This document shows, piece by piece, positions 10,930 to 23,164 of a stretch of DNA of 64,000 nucleotides. The translations under genes and the position numbers were made by a program. The notes beneath the pieces are model-generated. The model was not told where the DNA came from and did not search any database. It saw only the letters and a list, made by a program, of their open reading frames with translations. The stretch is taken from contig JAVGWX010000005.1 of the NCBI GenBank assembly GCA_036924085.1, forward strand, positions 82,551,666 through 82,615,665, given 5' to 3'. Each line of letters begins with the position of its first letter. Position 1 is the first letter of the stretch. This stretch comes from Ariolimax columbianus. Its lineage: Eukaryota; Mollusca; Gastropoda; Stylommatophora; Arionidae.

Positions 10930-11240
10930 ATTCGTCAATGAATTCGATATATGTCACCCATTTCCTGCTCCCATAACGGATAACAGTAAAGCATACTGAG
11001 CAAGATCCCACCTCACATACTCGTTCATGCTCCTGGAAAAAGGCTGTGTCACAGCAGCCCAAGTCAAGGAGGTAGTGATCGACACTGTAATACCCATAGT
11101 GGTGCGCTAACTGATGAGCCTCGTGTTGCACTACTTCCAATAGGACCTAGGTCCACCTTCTCAAGTGGGCCACGGATGTAGGAAGAGCCACTGTAACCCC
11201 CATGCTAAATTGGTATCAAGAGTTAAGTGAACTCAGCGCA
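10930..11240 (+). repeat. Family B dispersed repeat, copy 1
   Basis: Shares gtgatcgacactgtaatacc, catagtggt, gtgttgcact and ggaagagccactgtaaccc with copies at 19850-19990 (minus), 30055-30250, 41615-41890, 52860-52965 and 56835-57120. It is about 270 bp and non-coding; its class is unknown. Confidence 0.65.
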
Positions 11241-11759
11241 TGCAGCTTCGAACAGTAAAGTAAGTATGAACTTCACACCGTTCAGAGAGTGGTATTTCGC
11301 TTTGGAGAGAGTTACTATTTTCATGAGAGTTGCCACGCATTTCGTAAAAGGAGCTAAAATAGAATTGTGCATGGGGATAGCAGCCTGGTCGTGAGAAACA
11401 AATTGCTGCAGAAACCACTAAAGGCACAAGTAGTGATTAGGCACAGACGTTCTAAAGAAGGTCAGCTGTATTGGTGGCCATATATTCTGACTTAAGTGAA
11501 AAAGGGACAAGTCAAAACGAAGTCTAACGGATATATTGATAGAAAAAAAACCATGTAGTAAGAATCACAGATATGTTGCAATAAACACACACAAGAATCA
11601 ATGCATGTGAGGATTAGGGAGACAAAGGTAAGATACATACAGCAGAACACTAATAAGCATGCACTGAGTTGGAACCAATAAGAGTTGTTCATAGCAAGTT
11701 AAGATGACGACATCGTCAGATGTATGTAGTCAGACATGGCCGTATATAGCTGTACATCC
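11241..11759. other. Intergenic, nothing recognised
   Basis: Only short meaningless open frames; no repeat family identified. Confidence 0.4.
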
Positions 11760-12200
11760 TCGTCAATGCCAACCGCTCCGTACGGAGCATAGGCCATTGC
11801 CAACTCTCCTCCAGTAAGTTTTGTCTTGCGCTGCCCTTTCTGCTTCTCTCCAGTTGAGGTTCAGGGACATAATTTCATTATCAATCTCGTCTCCATGTGT
11901 TTCTTAGTCTACATCTATTCCTCTTCCCTTGTGAATTTTATGCCAGCGCCTGTCTGGCACGTTTGATTGGAATTTCCGTGGTGTGTCCTATATAACCTCA
12001 TTTTTATGTTTGATCTGCTGCTCCACTGATTGTTGCAGGTCCTATCCCATAGGTCTTCATTTCTCACCATGCCATGCCAGCATATACCCATTATCCTCTG
12101 TAGACATCTATTGACGAACGACTGGAGTCTCATCTGTGTTGTCTTTGTCGTTATCCCTTTTCTGATCCGCACAGGACTCTTGACTTGACATTGGAATGAA
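11760..12200 (-). mobile_element. LINE RT C-terminal fragment
   Basis: The minus strand includes MRLQSFVNRCLQRIMGICW, NEDLWDRT and, after frameshifts, AERAAQDKTYWRRVGNGLCS. These match the C-terminal end of the RT family also seen at 38880-40460 and 57200-58130 (FVNRC..RI, then RIAQD..AW..LV..LC). Confidence 0.62.
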
Positions 12201-12224
12201 GAACAAATGACTGTGCAGTCCGCA

Positions 12225-12860
12225 ACTAATGTTACGTAGGTGGCGCACACATGGACGGCTCCAATAGTTTGGCAGTCTTGTGTTCCGCACTGAGACAGTT
12301 TGCTTTTCTTTCTCTGCTCGACGATGCGAGCACATTGTACGATGACATTGCGCCATACTGAGCAGTATGGAGCAAGCATTTCCCATGAGGGGGCATCAGT
12401 TGTGAAACTGTTCAAATACACTTTCGAAGAGTCAGTGAATCTTTACGTTTGTCTCTCCGTCGAGCGCTTGAATGTCCTGAGATCACTATACAATATATGC
12501 TTATGGGAGCGATGACAGGACATGCGAAGAACATGTCTAGCCCGTCTGATCGTGGCTTTCTGCAGCATAGATGCTCGACAGTCTTGCCATGCTAATGACC
12601 AGAGTTGAGTACTCTATCCTACCAACTAATCTTAAGCAGTGTATGGAGGAAACTAAGTGGAAATGGCTGAGTTGCCTGGCATATCTGCTATATAATGTCC
12701 ATGTTACGCAGGTGTATAGAAAAAGGTATTTAACACCACAGCACTGTAAGGAAACCAACAGTGAAAAAGAAGAGCGAGGTAGGGAACACAATTCCAGCAA
12801 TCTTACGAAGAAGAAATCGGAAATCTACACGGCGGATGTCATGAGCAAATGAGCCTTCAT
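12225..12860 (-). mobile_element. LINE RT C-terminal fragment (same family as 45115-45800)
   Basis: Minus-strand frames show YTCVTWTLYSRYARQLSHFH and downstream SWEMLAPYCSVWRNVIVQCA-type sequence. Aligned against the better preserved 45115-45800 copy, the order is the same: thumb, CETWT-like motif, then the W..A..RA.WR end. Confidence 0.58.
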
Positions 12861-12929
12861 TTGTCTTTTTTGTTATGATCATGAACTTTCAGAAAGTAGA
12901 CATGGTCCTAAGCAGCCACTGCTGTCTGG

Positions 12930-13140
12930 GATGAAGTGTTTCAGTCCACATTGTTCTAGGTCTCCACTTTTATTTTAGATGGGGTGATCAGCTCCCTTCC
13001 GCGCTATCTATCAGTAAGTCAGGTACCAAATTAAGCTCGGTATGTAGAAACGGGAGTGTGGAGAAACAATGATTTAACTTATTAGACTTGCCTCTAGAAA
13101 CAAGCTCTCTTAACCACTACTCTACTTGGAAATTCGATAC
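12930..13140 (-). mobile_element. Family D SINE-like repeat
   Basis: On the minus strand: a tRNA-like head (gtagagtagtggttaagaga), then ggtacctgacttactgata, ggaagggagctgatcacccc and the end ggactgaaacacttcatccc. It matches the 16535-16740 copy. Confidence 0.62.
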
Positions 13141-14369
13141 AAAATAATGATTGTTATGTGTTTTTAACCTGCACCTTCTATACATCAAAACGTTAAAGGT
13201 TTGTTGAATTTCTTTTCTTTCAGAGATGTATAGCTCAGGAAGTATGTAAAGAATCAGATGATCAGACGCCAGTCTGAGCTATCTCCATTCCCGTGTTAAA
13301 AAAAGGCAATGACGTCACTGGAAAGAAATACTGTTACACGATTGGATATTACTTTCTGATGGCATCCAATGGCTATTGTTAGTTCTGCTGATTGGAGCTA
13401 ATTGCTCATGCAAGCGTCATATCAAGCTCAGCAATAAGAGCACTTGATCCGGAAGTGATTTATTATTTGGGGGAATTTACTTGGAGTATCTGATTTTGTA
13501 TTGATTTACTTCTAGTTCATGTTGGAACACAGAGCAGCAACTGTGATTTTAGTCAAATTTGAGATGAAATAATCCTAATGCTTTCATGTATATGGATAGA
13601 TTAGATAAAATGTGGACGCGATTTAGATAAATTGAGATAAAATATGAAAGTGGTATGAATAGATTAAGATAAAATGGGAAAGTGGTATGGATTATAGGAA
13701 AGAAAATGTGACTTTTAGTTACTTGAGAGAAAATGTAAATTGAATAGATATGCTACAGAACATATGAGATGATAAAAACATGTCGTTCAATGCCTCTTTG
13801 TCTGTCATCCACTCATTCTGACAAGGACAACAGATTTCCACGAGTTCCTGAAAGTGGGAGACGTCTGTGTCTGCTACCCATACATTCTTCTCTTCTGTTC
13901 AATGTGAAGAATATGTTTTTAATGCAACTGGTCCTTTTACAGGAAGCCTGTATCCGAGCTTTTGCAGTGGCTGATGTTGATGACAATGTCTTTTTTGTTA
14001 CACAATGAGGTTGCCAGACCCAAGTACAACACTCTTTAGTCGCCTTTTACGACATGCCTGCGATGTGGCAGTGTCATGTTCATGTCGTCCCGGTTACCAC
14101 ATGTGCGAGTGGTAGTCAATTAATAACCTTAATATTATTTTAAATTAAAGCAAATGCCATATTAAGGTTATTGTTTGTTTCCTTGTATTTATTTCTTTGC
14201 TCGAGCAAATCAAATTAAAGGAAGTGCTGCAAACTAACCATCACTTACCACTGACCTCTTCACTTACTTCATACCTCCTCTTCAACCATTACATGTAGAG
14301 ATTGTATTTTTCTTTGGGGAGAAGAGGGGGTGGTGGTGTACAGGATGGGATACTTACTTACTTTCCGTG
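13141..14369. other. Intergenic, low information
   Basis: A-rich gataaaat-type motifs at 13590-13760 are weakly repetitive. A piece near 14038-14100 (cgccttttacgacatgcctg) resembles family C. No gene seen. Confidence 0.4.
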
Positions 14370-14625
14370 CCCTGGGCACCACTTCAGACATTATGTGTTT
14401 GATGTTAATGACATCACGTCAGACATTATGTTTTTTTATTTTCATGGCACCACTTCAGACATTATGTTTTTGATGTTCGTGGCATCACGTCAGACATTAT
14501 GTTTTTGATGTTCATCGCATCACGTCAGACATTATGTTTTTGATGTTCATGGCATCACATCAGACATTATGTTTTTGATGTTAATGGCATCACCTCAGAC
14601 ATCATCTTTTTTCAATGTCCAGGGT
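14370..14625 (+). repeat. 35-bp minisatellite, about 7 copies
   Basis: The motif gacattatgtttttgatgtt starts at 14387, 14422, 14458, 14493, 14528, 14563 and 14598, spaced 35-36 bp. The open frames over it are repeat artefacts. Confidence 0.9.
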
Positions 14626-15350
14626 CACCCTGCCAGATATGTTTTCAGTGTTCAGTCTCGTGAATTGCCTTGTCACTCTCCCTTAACATGTCATCCATAT
14701 TACACGTTTCCAGAACGTTTGGTGGCCTGGGTCTTGTGTTGCTCCGCAGTCACATATCTCATCATCCATGTATCTCCATCTCTTTAAGTTCTTCCTGTAT
14801 TGTGATACACCAATTCGAAGTCTATTTAATTAATTCCTTGTTCTGTAAGGTAAGTCGTGTCAGGGCCAGAGTACTCACGCAGCTTGATCTAGGAAACCTG
14901 TATCAGTTAATTCCATTTTTCGATGCTGCATTTTCTGGGACTAGTCTGTTTGGGATATGTTGACTTTAAGAAACGTAATCTAGATTCTAGTCTTGTGCAC
15001 TGCATCTGGTGTCCAAACACGGGGAGCCGTGGGTGGTTGGCCGGTTTCTCTCTTTCAATTTCTGATGTGACACGTTGTGCCCCAGATGGTGCTACGCCGA
15101 TTATGGGGTATATTTGTTTCGGTTGGAGTAGGTTTCATACACCCTGTGACTCCCCGGTCAGTTTCTTTAAGTCATATCAGTAAGTTTGATATGGGCAGAC
15201 TCAGCTACTGAGAAACACATGCTGAGTGCTGACATTTGGCTGTGCTCCAAATGGTGTGCCAGTCTTTTTTTCTAAAATTATTTATCACATGTATCCTCCG
15301 TTCTGTTTCCTGGCAATGTATCGAATAGGACAGTGTGCGATCCAACTTTA
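14626..15350. other. Intergenic, nothing recognised
   Basis: Pyrimidine-rich unique sequence; no domain-bearing frame on either strand. Confidence 0.4.
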
Positions 15351-15353
15351 TAC

Positions 15354-15510
15354 CCATGTATCCGGGAACCATAGTGTGTTCCAGCCATGTATCCGGGAAC
15401 CCTACTATGTTCCAGCCATGTATCCGGGAACCGTACTGTGTTCCAGCCATGTATCCGGGAACCGTACTGTGTTCCAGCCATGTATCCGAGACTCGTACTG
15501 TGTTCCAACT
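15354..15510 (+). repeat. 31-bp minisatellite, 5 copies
   Basis: Units begin ccatgtatccgggaacc at 15354, 15385, 15416, 15447 and 15478. Because 31 is not divisible by three, each unit shifts frame. That explains several overlapping open frames on both strands. Confidence 0.9.
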
Positions 15511-16534
15511 CCTGTCCTTACCTTTTTATCTGTAGTGTTCTTTTCACGTCCATATTTCTGAGGGGGAAAGAACGTGCTCGTGTTTTGCCTGGCTTTGGTT
15601 AGAGGTAACATTGTTGTGATAATATAGGGCAAGGGCATCAAAGGCGCTTGTCAGTTTGTGTTCAGGGTAGGAAAACCTGCCCAAAGCTTAAGCTTTCTTT
15701 GTCAGCCCTTACAACTTGACTAGCACGTTACAGTGTAACTAATCTGTGCTCCCCTTTCATACTCCAGATAACACACGGGCGGTTGCAGACCATATGTGCG
15801 TTATTGCATTTAAGGAATTATCTTTTTAATCGTGACATTCTGACGACAAAACGGATGTTTCGAAGTTAAATTGTGTCCTTTTGCATTGGTCGCGGTAGAG
15901 CGAGGTCCCATCTTTAGAGAACATGTGTGGTTGGCACGATAGAGCTGTAGTATTAGCCCTCTAGAGAGCTGAACACTTGCTACATACTTGCCCAATGTTC
16001 ACTAGCGAAAAGGGAAGCACGTACCTGGTCGCAATCTGTTTTCTTACATGAGAAGCTGTACTGCAGCGTAAGAAGCTTTGAGCTGAATGCTGTCTGTGTT
16101 AGAGACGTTGGTGAAGGTGTATTATGACAAAACAAAGAAGAAAGTCTAGGACTGAAGTATTTTGAAGTATATTTACTATTTGCTTCATGTTTTCGATCAG
16201 TTCTTCTAGTACTGGCCACCTATATCAAAGTAATAGCTGTTTAATGTCCTCTAATTAATTTTAGTTCTGTCGATATAAACATATATGACTCAGTGACCAC
16301 ATCAGAGCAAAAACAAAACTAGATCAACGATACGGCCGAAAGTCTTTTATCAGAGATGAATAACAGACATAAACAATTAACAAATCACAACACAAAAACA
16401 ATGCTTAGTGTAAGATGTATACACAATACAGTTTGAGTTGGCAGCCATTACCAGCAAGGGATCAAGAACGTATGAACAGTCTGAGTTGGCAGCCATTACC
16501 AGAAAAAAATTAGTTGGCAGCCATTACCAGGAAG
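15511..16534. other. Intergenic; a short GGCC-hairpin fragment near 16320-16400
   Basis: At about 16330-16400 the minus strand reads tttgttaattgtttatgtct and then ctctgataaaagactttcgg, similar to the Penelope-type 3' tails elsewhere in the window. A 23-bp motif (agttggcagccattaccag) recurs at 16436, 16483 and 16511. The rest is unrecognised. Confidence 0.4.
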
Positions 16535-16740
16535 TTTATTTGTTTATTTAATGTTTGTTAAAGTAGCCACATTGCAGGCTCTACGGTCAAGGATGAAGTG
16601 TTATAAATATCATTTCATTAGACATCGGCATATTATGAGATGGGGTGGCCAGCTTTCTTCCACACTGCATTCCCTTCCCTAATAGTAAGTAAGTGCCCAT
16701 TTACAGCTGGGTGGACTCAAACACTTTCGGAACGGTGATC
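16535..16740 (-). mobile_element. Family D SINE-like repeat
   Basis: The minus strand shows cacccagctgtaaatgggca, gaaagctggccaccccatct and aacacttcatccttga. The core cagctgtaaatggg is the best conserved part of the family. Confidence 0.65.
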
Positions 16741-16799
16741 AAACGAGCAACCGTTGCTGTGAGAAATAAAAACGACCCTACAGTGCATGAAGTTAGTTT

Positions 16800-18200
16800 T
16801 GACGAAAAATCTTCAATCCTGCCCCGATTCGTTTTCTTTCTCCCAATTCCTCCGCCTTCGACGCCTCTGTCGAGAAGACGACGACTTCCTTCTCAGGACC
16901 CACGAGATGCTTGACTTCTTCCGCAAGCGACGCTACCCTGAGACCACTCTCTCCTCCGCCCTCCAACGCGTTCACCCTATCGCCCGTGACGACTCCTTCA
17001 CTCCCACTCACCGTCCTCCCTCTGACCGTGTGAAACTTGTTCTTACTTATCACCCTCATTGCGCCTCTGTCCGGGATATCTCATTCCACCATTTCCCTAT
17101 TCTTCACTCTGATCCTGCCACTCGTAAAGTTGTTCCCGATCCTCCCCTTGTCGCCTACAAATGGGACAGAAACCCGAGGGACTTGCTGCTCAGTAGTCGA
17201 TTACACACTAGCCTTCACAGCCTTGCAGGCACCAGCCATGCAAAAATGCACGTGGCTGTGTTACCTGACCTCATGTCATCCTCGCTCGCTCCATCACCTT
17301 TCCCAAAGCAGAATTCTTCATCAAAGAGGAATTCACATGCAATTCCCTAACCTCATCTATTCCATCATCTGCCGCCAGTGTGGTATGACATACATTGGGG
17401 AAACTGGTATGGAACGGAGTGAGCGTGTCCGCCAACACCTCAATTATATCCGCAACCGCACTGGTTCCCCAAATGCCAGCCACTTCAATGGTCCTGAGCA
17501 TCGGGGTAAGGCTGACGTTAGTGTCACTGGTCTAGTTTCGTGCTTCTCTGACACCGGGATAAGGCTGACGTTAGTGTCACTGGTCTAGTTTCTTGATTCC
17601 CTGACACCGGGGTAAGGCTGAGGTTAGTGTCACTGGTTTAGTTTCGTGCTTCTCTGACACCGGGATAAGGCTGACGTTAGTGTCACTGGTCTAGTTTCTT
17701 GCTTCTCTGACTCCGGGATAAGGCTGACGTTAGTGTCACTGGTCTAGTTTCTTGCTTCTCTGACACCGGGATAAGGCTGACGTTAGTGTCACTGGTCTAG
17801 TTTCTTGCTTCTCTGACACCGGGATAAGGCTGACGTTAGTGTCACTGGTCTAGTTTCTTGCTTCTCTGACACCGGGATAAGGCTGACGTTAGTGTCCTTC
17901 CCCTCACTTCTTACGCTCTCCTGGCCAACTTATTTGACCGCTGTTCTTCATTTACAATCGAGCTTTCGACCCAACCAGTCACGATGGAAGACACTGTATC
18001 AGATAAGTAGACCATTTTTTTTCCTTATATGTTAACATCCCCCATAAATGTATTTATCCCTTCGTCTATGATTTGCTAGTTCAGCATTGTTGTTACTTGT
18101 TGTACCTGATGAAGGTCTATTGTTCGAAATGCAGGTTTTGTTCCTGTTCTCGTCTCGGTGCGGTATCTGACAATACCCATTTTTAAATTTTGATTAAACT
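16800..18200 (+). mobile_element. Penelope-like retroelement 3' part with GIY-YIG endonuclease and internal 53-bp array
   Basis: Frame 16787-17350 has QFLRLRRLCREDDDF and then FFRKRRYPETTLSSALQRV, typical of the RT end and linker of Penelope-like elements. After a frameshift near 17345, NLIYSIICRQCGMTYIGET and RVRQHLNYIRN are the GIY-YIG motif and its downstream helix. The RT catalytic core is missing, so this copy is 5'-truncated. A 53-bp array (17512-17900) interrupts the end of the domain; the tail runs through ctgatgaaggtctattgttc to about 18200. Confidence 0.8.
17512..17900 (+). repeat. 53-bp tandem repeat inside the Penelope-like element, ~7 copies
   Basis: The unit gtgtcactggtctagtttct then tgcttctctgacaccgggat then aaggctgacgtta recurs from 17521 with a spacing of 53. 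Its first copy is continuous with the GIY-YIG reading frame (EHRGKADVSV), so the array arose from the element itself. Confidence 0.88.
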
Positions 18201-18287
18201 TAACTTAATCAACTTTAAACATTTTTTTTTCATTTATTTGTTCCCATGAAGGTAGTAACAAACAGACGTGTAACCGATAACTTGCAA

Positions 18288-19236
18288 TACAGCTGGACAT
18301 TTTGGAGAGAACATACAACTGGACATTTTGGAGAGAACATACAGCTGGACATTTTGAAGAGAACATATAGCTGGACATTTTAGAGAGAACATATAGCTGG
18401 ACATTTTAGAGAGAACATATAGCTGGACATTTTAGAGAGAACATATAGATAGACATTTTGGAGAGAACATACAGCTGAACATTTTGGAGAGAACATACAG
18501 CTGGACATTTTGGAGAGAACATACAGCTGGACATTTTGGAGATAACATACAGCTGGACATTTTGAAGAGAACATATAGCTGGACATTTTAGAGAGAACAT
18601 ATAGCTGGACATTTTGGAGAGAACATACAGCTTGACATTTTGGAGAGAACATACAGCTGGACATTTTGAAGAGAACATATAGCTGGACATTTTGGAGAGA
18701 ACATACAGCTGGACATTTTGGAGAGACAATACAGCTGGACATTTTGGAGAGAACATACAGCTGGACATTTTGGAGAGAACATATAGCTGGACATTTTAGA
18801 GAGAACATACAGCTTGACATTTTGGAGAGAACATACAGCTGGACATTTTGAAGAGAACATATAGCTGGACATTTTGGAGAGAACATACAGCTGGACATTT
18901 TGGAGAGACAATACAGCTGGACATTTTGGAGAGAACATACAGCTGGACATTTTGGAGAGAACATACAGCTGGACATTTTGGAGAGAACATACAGCTGGAC
19001 ATTTTGGAGAGAACATATAGCTGGACATTTTGAAGAGAACATACAGCTGGACATTTTGGAGAGAACATACAGCTGGACATTTTGGAGAGAACATACAGCT
19101 GGACATTTTGGAGAGAACATACAGCTGAACATTTTGGAGAGAACATATAGCTGGACATTTTGAAGAGAACATATAGCTGGACATTTCAGAGAGAACATAT
19201 AGATAGACATTTTGGAGAGAACATACAGCTGGACAA
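18288..19236 (+). repeat. 26-bp minisatellite, about 36 copies
   Basis: The unit acattttggagagaacata then cagctgg repeats with few substitutions (cag/tag, ttgg/ttaga/ttgaa) and a few indels (gagacaat). The long open frames across it (287 residues on the minus strand) come from the absence of stops in the unit, not from coding. Confidence 0.95.
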
Positions 19237-19270
19237 GACGCACACTTTCAAAACATTGTAGAGTTACAGC

Positions 19271-19425
19271 TGGTACTACAATATAACCGGTACTACTATA
19301 TAACCAGTACTACTATAGGACCAATACTACTATATAACCAGTACTAATATATAGCTAGTACTACTATTTAACCAGTACTACTATACAACCAGTACTAATA
19401 TTTAACCAGTACTACTAAATACCAT
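19271..19425 (+). repeat. 17-bp minisatellite
   Basis: The unit ccagtactactatataa recurs about nine times, starting only 35 bp after the 26-bp array ends. Confidence 0.85.
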
Positions 19426-19539
19426 GTGTCTGACAAGCAGTGGTACGAAAGTAACAGGCTAAATCATGTCACGACACGCTGAAATCTACCTAGATATAAA
19501 TCGTCATCTGACTTTTTGGGGGGAAATAAAGGGACCGAG

Positions 19540-19660
19540 GAAGGAAAATTGATCACCTCTTGGTAACAAAATGACATTTTTTTTAAAAGCTGAGGCCTAG
19601 TACAATGCAGGATTTAACACTTCATCCTAGATGGCCGTATTTGTTCTCATTATATGACTC
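19540..19660 (+). repeat. Family D end fragment
   Basis: Contains aggcctagtacaatgcagga then tttaacacttcatcctag, matching the end of the family D copies at 8375 and 49550. Confidence 0.5.
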
Positions 19661-19849
19661 TAAAACAGAGCAGGCAGCTGCTCTGCTTGAAGATCATTGC
19701 CAGCAAATATGGGCGTCGTTTACAATGGGTCAGATAACCATGCATTATTGTTGTGGACGCCATTCTTACTGATTTAAGCCCAGGCGACGTTTCTGTGGTG
19801 GTGAGTTACAGTGGCTCTTCGTATATCCCGAGTCGTACTTGAGAAGATG

Positions 19850-19990
19850 AATTCAGATCCTCCTAGACGAAGTGAAATGTCACGCTCCTCAATAAGCTTA
19901 CCAATATGGGGATTATAGTGTCGATCCCTACCCTGTTGACCAGACTTCTGTGATATGACATGGGGTCTTGGTCAACATATTCCATCCGAC
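19850..19990 (-). repeat. Family B fragment, minus strand
   Basis: The minus strand reads acagaagtctggtcaaca, gggatcgacactataatccc and catattggtaagcttattga, matching 41700-41760. Confidence 0.6.
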
Positions 19991-20149
19991 CCTGACTCAA
20001 GTCTTTTCTCACATAGCCATATGGGCATACAAAATACAGACCTGATACCAAAAACACGAAAACAACAAATCCAGCTTGAGAATGACGAATGAAGGTCGAG
20101 ATGGATTGGACACATTCTAAGACTGATAGTAAAAGCTTCTTTTCTTTTG

Positions 20150-22660
20150 TTAGAAATAAACAAAAGACAAAGTAGGCCCTCTCATAGACAGTACAGGAAA
20201 AATAATAAGTGAGAATAGGGAGGCAGATAATTTACTCAACCAGTACTTTGGCACAGTTTACACAAAAGAGGACTGCTCCAAAATCCCAGAGCCATATTTT
20301 TCAAAGAGACATGGATACATCTGGATTAAAATCAATCTGTATTTCAGAGGAAATGTTGTTTTTTTTTTAATTGGAGGGGTTGAAAGTGGATAAATGTCCA
20401 AGCCAAGATGGTATTGATCCAAAATTGCTGTTTAAAATTAGAGACCAACTAGCAAAACTATTAGCTATATTATGTTCTCAATCACTTGCAAAAGGGATTG
20501 TTCTACGGTATTGGAAAGATGCAGGAGTGATCCCCTTATTAAAAAATGGCAAAAAAATCAGATCCAGCAAATTATAGACCGGTGAGTTTAACGAGCATAG
20601 TCCGTAAATTGTTAGAGTCAATAATCAAAGAAAACATTGTAATGCATTTAGACAAGTTTAATCTAATCTGGCAAAGATGGCGCCATAACTGGCTGCAAGT
20701 CTACATTTCTCTACTGTTTTGGATCATTATGGATGCCGCCAGACCACGGATTTGCCTGGAATTCACACTAGTCGACGACTTACACTTGTGTTCACGGAAA
20801 CGTGGTGTTGTTTTCCGTCGGGACTTGTTATTTCGTTCTTTTTTTGTGATTTCTTCCATCCGTTTATCCTGGTCTGGACGCCGGCTGAATGGCACTACGC
20901 TTATACCTGTGTCGTATTTCACGGGTTAGTTCTGCCGGTTCACCTTCACGAATTTGGCGTGTGGGAATTTTAGATGCTACTATGATGAGATGAATACAGC
21001 TGGGGAGAGATGCCAGACTCACTCACACGCTGAGTGTTGTCCTTACGACCTCTTGTGGTTATCGAAAAGGCACGACAAACTGCGTTAGATGCCATCCCAC
21101 CTTTCTACCCTGCGGGTTACATGTTTACGGAAAGGCTTCGGTGGTAACCCTGAGACAAAATCTGCATCCTATGCTATCTCCAGTCGTCTCGATGAATGTC
21201 TTTGCAACAAAAGGTAGCTTAGGCTCTGTGAGTGAGGTTGACAAAAGGCGCAGTTTCTTCCTCACTTTAATCAAAATCACCGCGCATGTCACCCATTTCA
21301 GCGAACACAGCAAGAGATACGACTGTCCACACGGCTGAACAAAGAGAGTGGTCTTCATCACTTGTGATGGACAACAACTATAATCTAATCAGAAATAGAC
21401 AGCATTGGTTTACTAGAGGGAGATCGTGCTTAACAAATCTATTAGAATTCATGGAGGAGGTAACCAAAATGAAAAATAAAGGGGAGCCAGTGGACGTTAT
21501 TTATCTAGATTTTGCAAAGGCCTTTGATAGAGTACCTCATCAAAGATTATTTCGAAAGTTAAAATCACATGGAATAGGTGGGGAAGTTGTCAAATGGATT
21601 GAAAATTAGTTCACGGGAAGATGGCAGAGGGTGGGCATAATTAAGGAGTACTCTGAGTGGTGTGAAGTGAAAAGTGGAGTGCCACAGGATTCGGTTTTGA
21701 GACCAATTTTGTTCTCGATATATGTAAACGATTTGGACATTGATATGAGATCCATGATTGCAAAATTTGCGGATGACACAAAACTATGCAGTAATGTTTC
21801 ATCTAAGGCAGAAGTGGATATACTGAGGTCGGATTTAGATAAAACTCAAGAATGGTATGTAAGCTGGCAAATGAAGTTTAATGTAGATTAATGTACAGTC
21901 ATCCACATGGATAGATCCAACATGGAACATAATTACAGAATGGGAGAGAACAATATTATAAAGTTAGATAAGAAAAGGGACCTAGGGGTTCTAATAGATC
22001 ATACAGGTAAGGTGAGTGAGCAAGTTAAGGTAGCAGTGAAAAAGGAAAATGGAATGTTAGGTATGATAAAAAGAAACATTAAACATAGGACCAAGGAAGT
22101 GATAGTCAAACTGCATAAAGCGTTAGTTAGATCTAGATTGGGGTACTGCGTACATGTGTGGAGTCATTAGCATAGAGGGGATACAAATATGCTGGAAAGA
22201 ATACAAAAACGAGCGACAAAGCTGATAGTATGATTCCAGAATTACAGGTATGAGGAAAGACTCAGAAAAACCGGCCTACAGTGTCTTGATAAGAGAAGAA
22301 TTCGAGGTGACTTAATACAGGTTTATAAGATGATCAGAGGAACGGATAAATTAGACTGTAACAAGTTTTTTCAAAATACAACCACCCACAAGAACAAGAG
22401 GACATAACTACAAATTAACTAAAGAGAGGTCCAGATTAGATGTTGGGAAATATTTTTTTAGTCAGAGAGTGGTGAATGTTTGGAATGCAATGCCACAGGA
22501 GGTAGTGGAGGCAGGGACAATTAATGCATTAAAGAATACATTGAGTGTGCATAGCTTTTTAGAGCAATGTAATGTAAATTAAACTGGTTGTATGCAGACT
22601 CTGCAGAGTTTGTAAACCAGTATAAAGACGTTAAGTTAAGTCAAGTTAATGAAACACCTG
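20150..22660 (+). mobile_element. CR1-like LINE, ORF2 remains, interrupted at 20669-21380
   Basis: RT blocks in order: LIDSTGKIISENREADNLL, SQDGIDPKLL, ANYRPVSLTSIVRKLLE, (insertion), FTRGRSCLTNLLEF, DVIYLDFAKAFDRVPH, VKSGVPQDSVLRPILFSI, FADDTKLC and WQMKFNVD. Then come the thumb and CR1-type C-terminus (LGVLIDH, RIQKRATKLI, RRIRGDLIQVYKMI). The 3' end carries a short microsatellite (gttaagttaagtcaagtta), as CR1 elements do. Several stops (21607, 21889, 22168) make it dead. A related minus-strand fragment is at 32350-32640. Confidence 0.85.
20669..21380. mobile_element. 712-bp insertion of unknown class within the CR1-like LINE
   Basis: It is bracketed by the 10-bp duplication TAATCTAATC (20659-20668 and 21381-21390). 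Removing it and one repeat copy restores the expected RT frame (KFNLI then RNRQHW). The insert starts tggcaaagatggcgccataa and ends gtgatggacaacaacta. It has no clear tail, inverted ends or protein domain. Confidence 0.85.
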
Positions 22661-23160
22661 TCTATACAACCAGTCTAGTTCTGGACTGTACCTGGCATGG
22701 AAAGAAAAGAGTGAGGAATCCGAAGACGTATTGGCAGAACTTAAGATGATGGCACTAAAAAAGGAATAAATGGAGAATACATGTCGCAGCCCTATACTTA
22801 TAATGAATTAAAAGGGATACATGAGAAAATGCATGTCTGTATGTACCGTATAGACAATTCTTAAACATGCTTAGTGTAGTTTGTTGATTTTTCATAATGT
22901 GCAATGTAATTTATCCAATTTTTTTTATATCGCTCTGACATTTGTGCAATGTAATTTATGTTTAACTTTTACATATGTTTAGTGTACATACATATCTCGG
23001 TATTCATCTACCCGCTTATTGCGTTTCGTTCACACGGCGATTTTCAATTATTTCTATAACCAAATTAGAACACACAACTCATTCATACAGTGGTTTTTAA
23101 CTACAACAATAATTCTCTTACTTCTTCACTTCGCTTTTCGTGAAGCACCACGTGAAGGAG
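22661..23160. other. Intergenic, AT-rich, nothing recognised
   Basis: Contains two short direct repeats (gtgcaatgtaattta near 22900 and 22945). No gene. Confidence 0.4.
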
Positions 23161-23164
23161 ACTA

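Noticed and set aside
11915..12421. 168-residue minus-strand frame as a host gene
   Set aside because: Its middle matches the C-terminal end of LINE reverse transcriptases (FVNRCLQRI, NEDLWDRT), so it is a retrotransposon remnant.
18380..19243. 287-residue minus-strand open frame
   Set aside because: It consists entirely of the 26-bp minisatellite read in rotating frames; no stop occurs in the unit, so the frame is an artefact.
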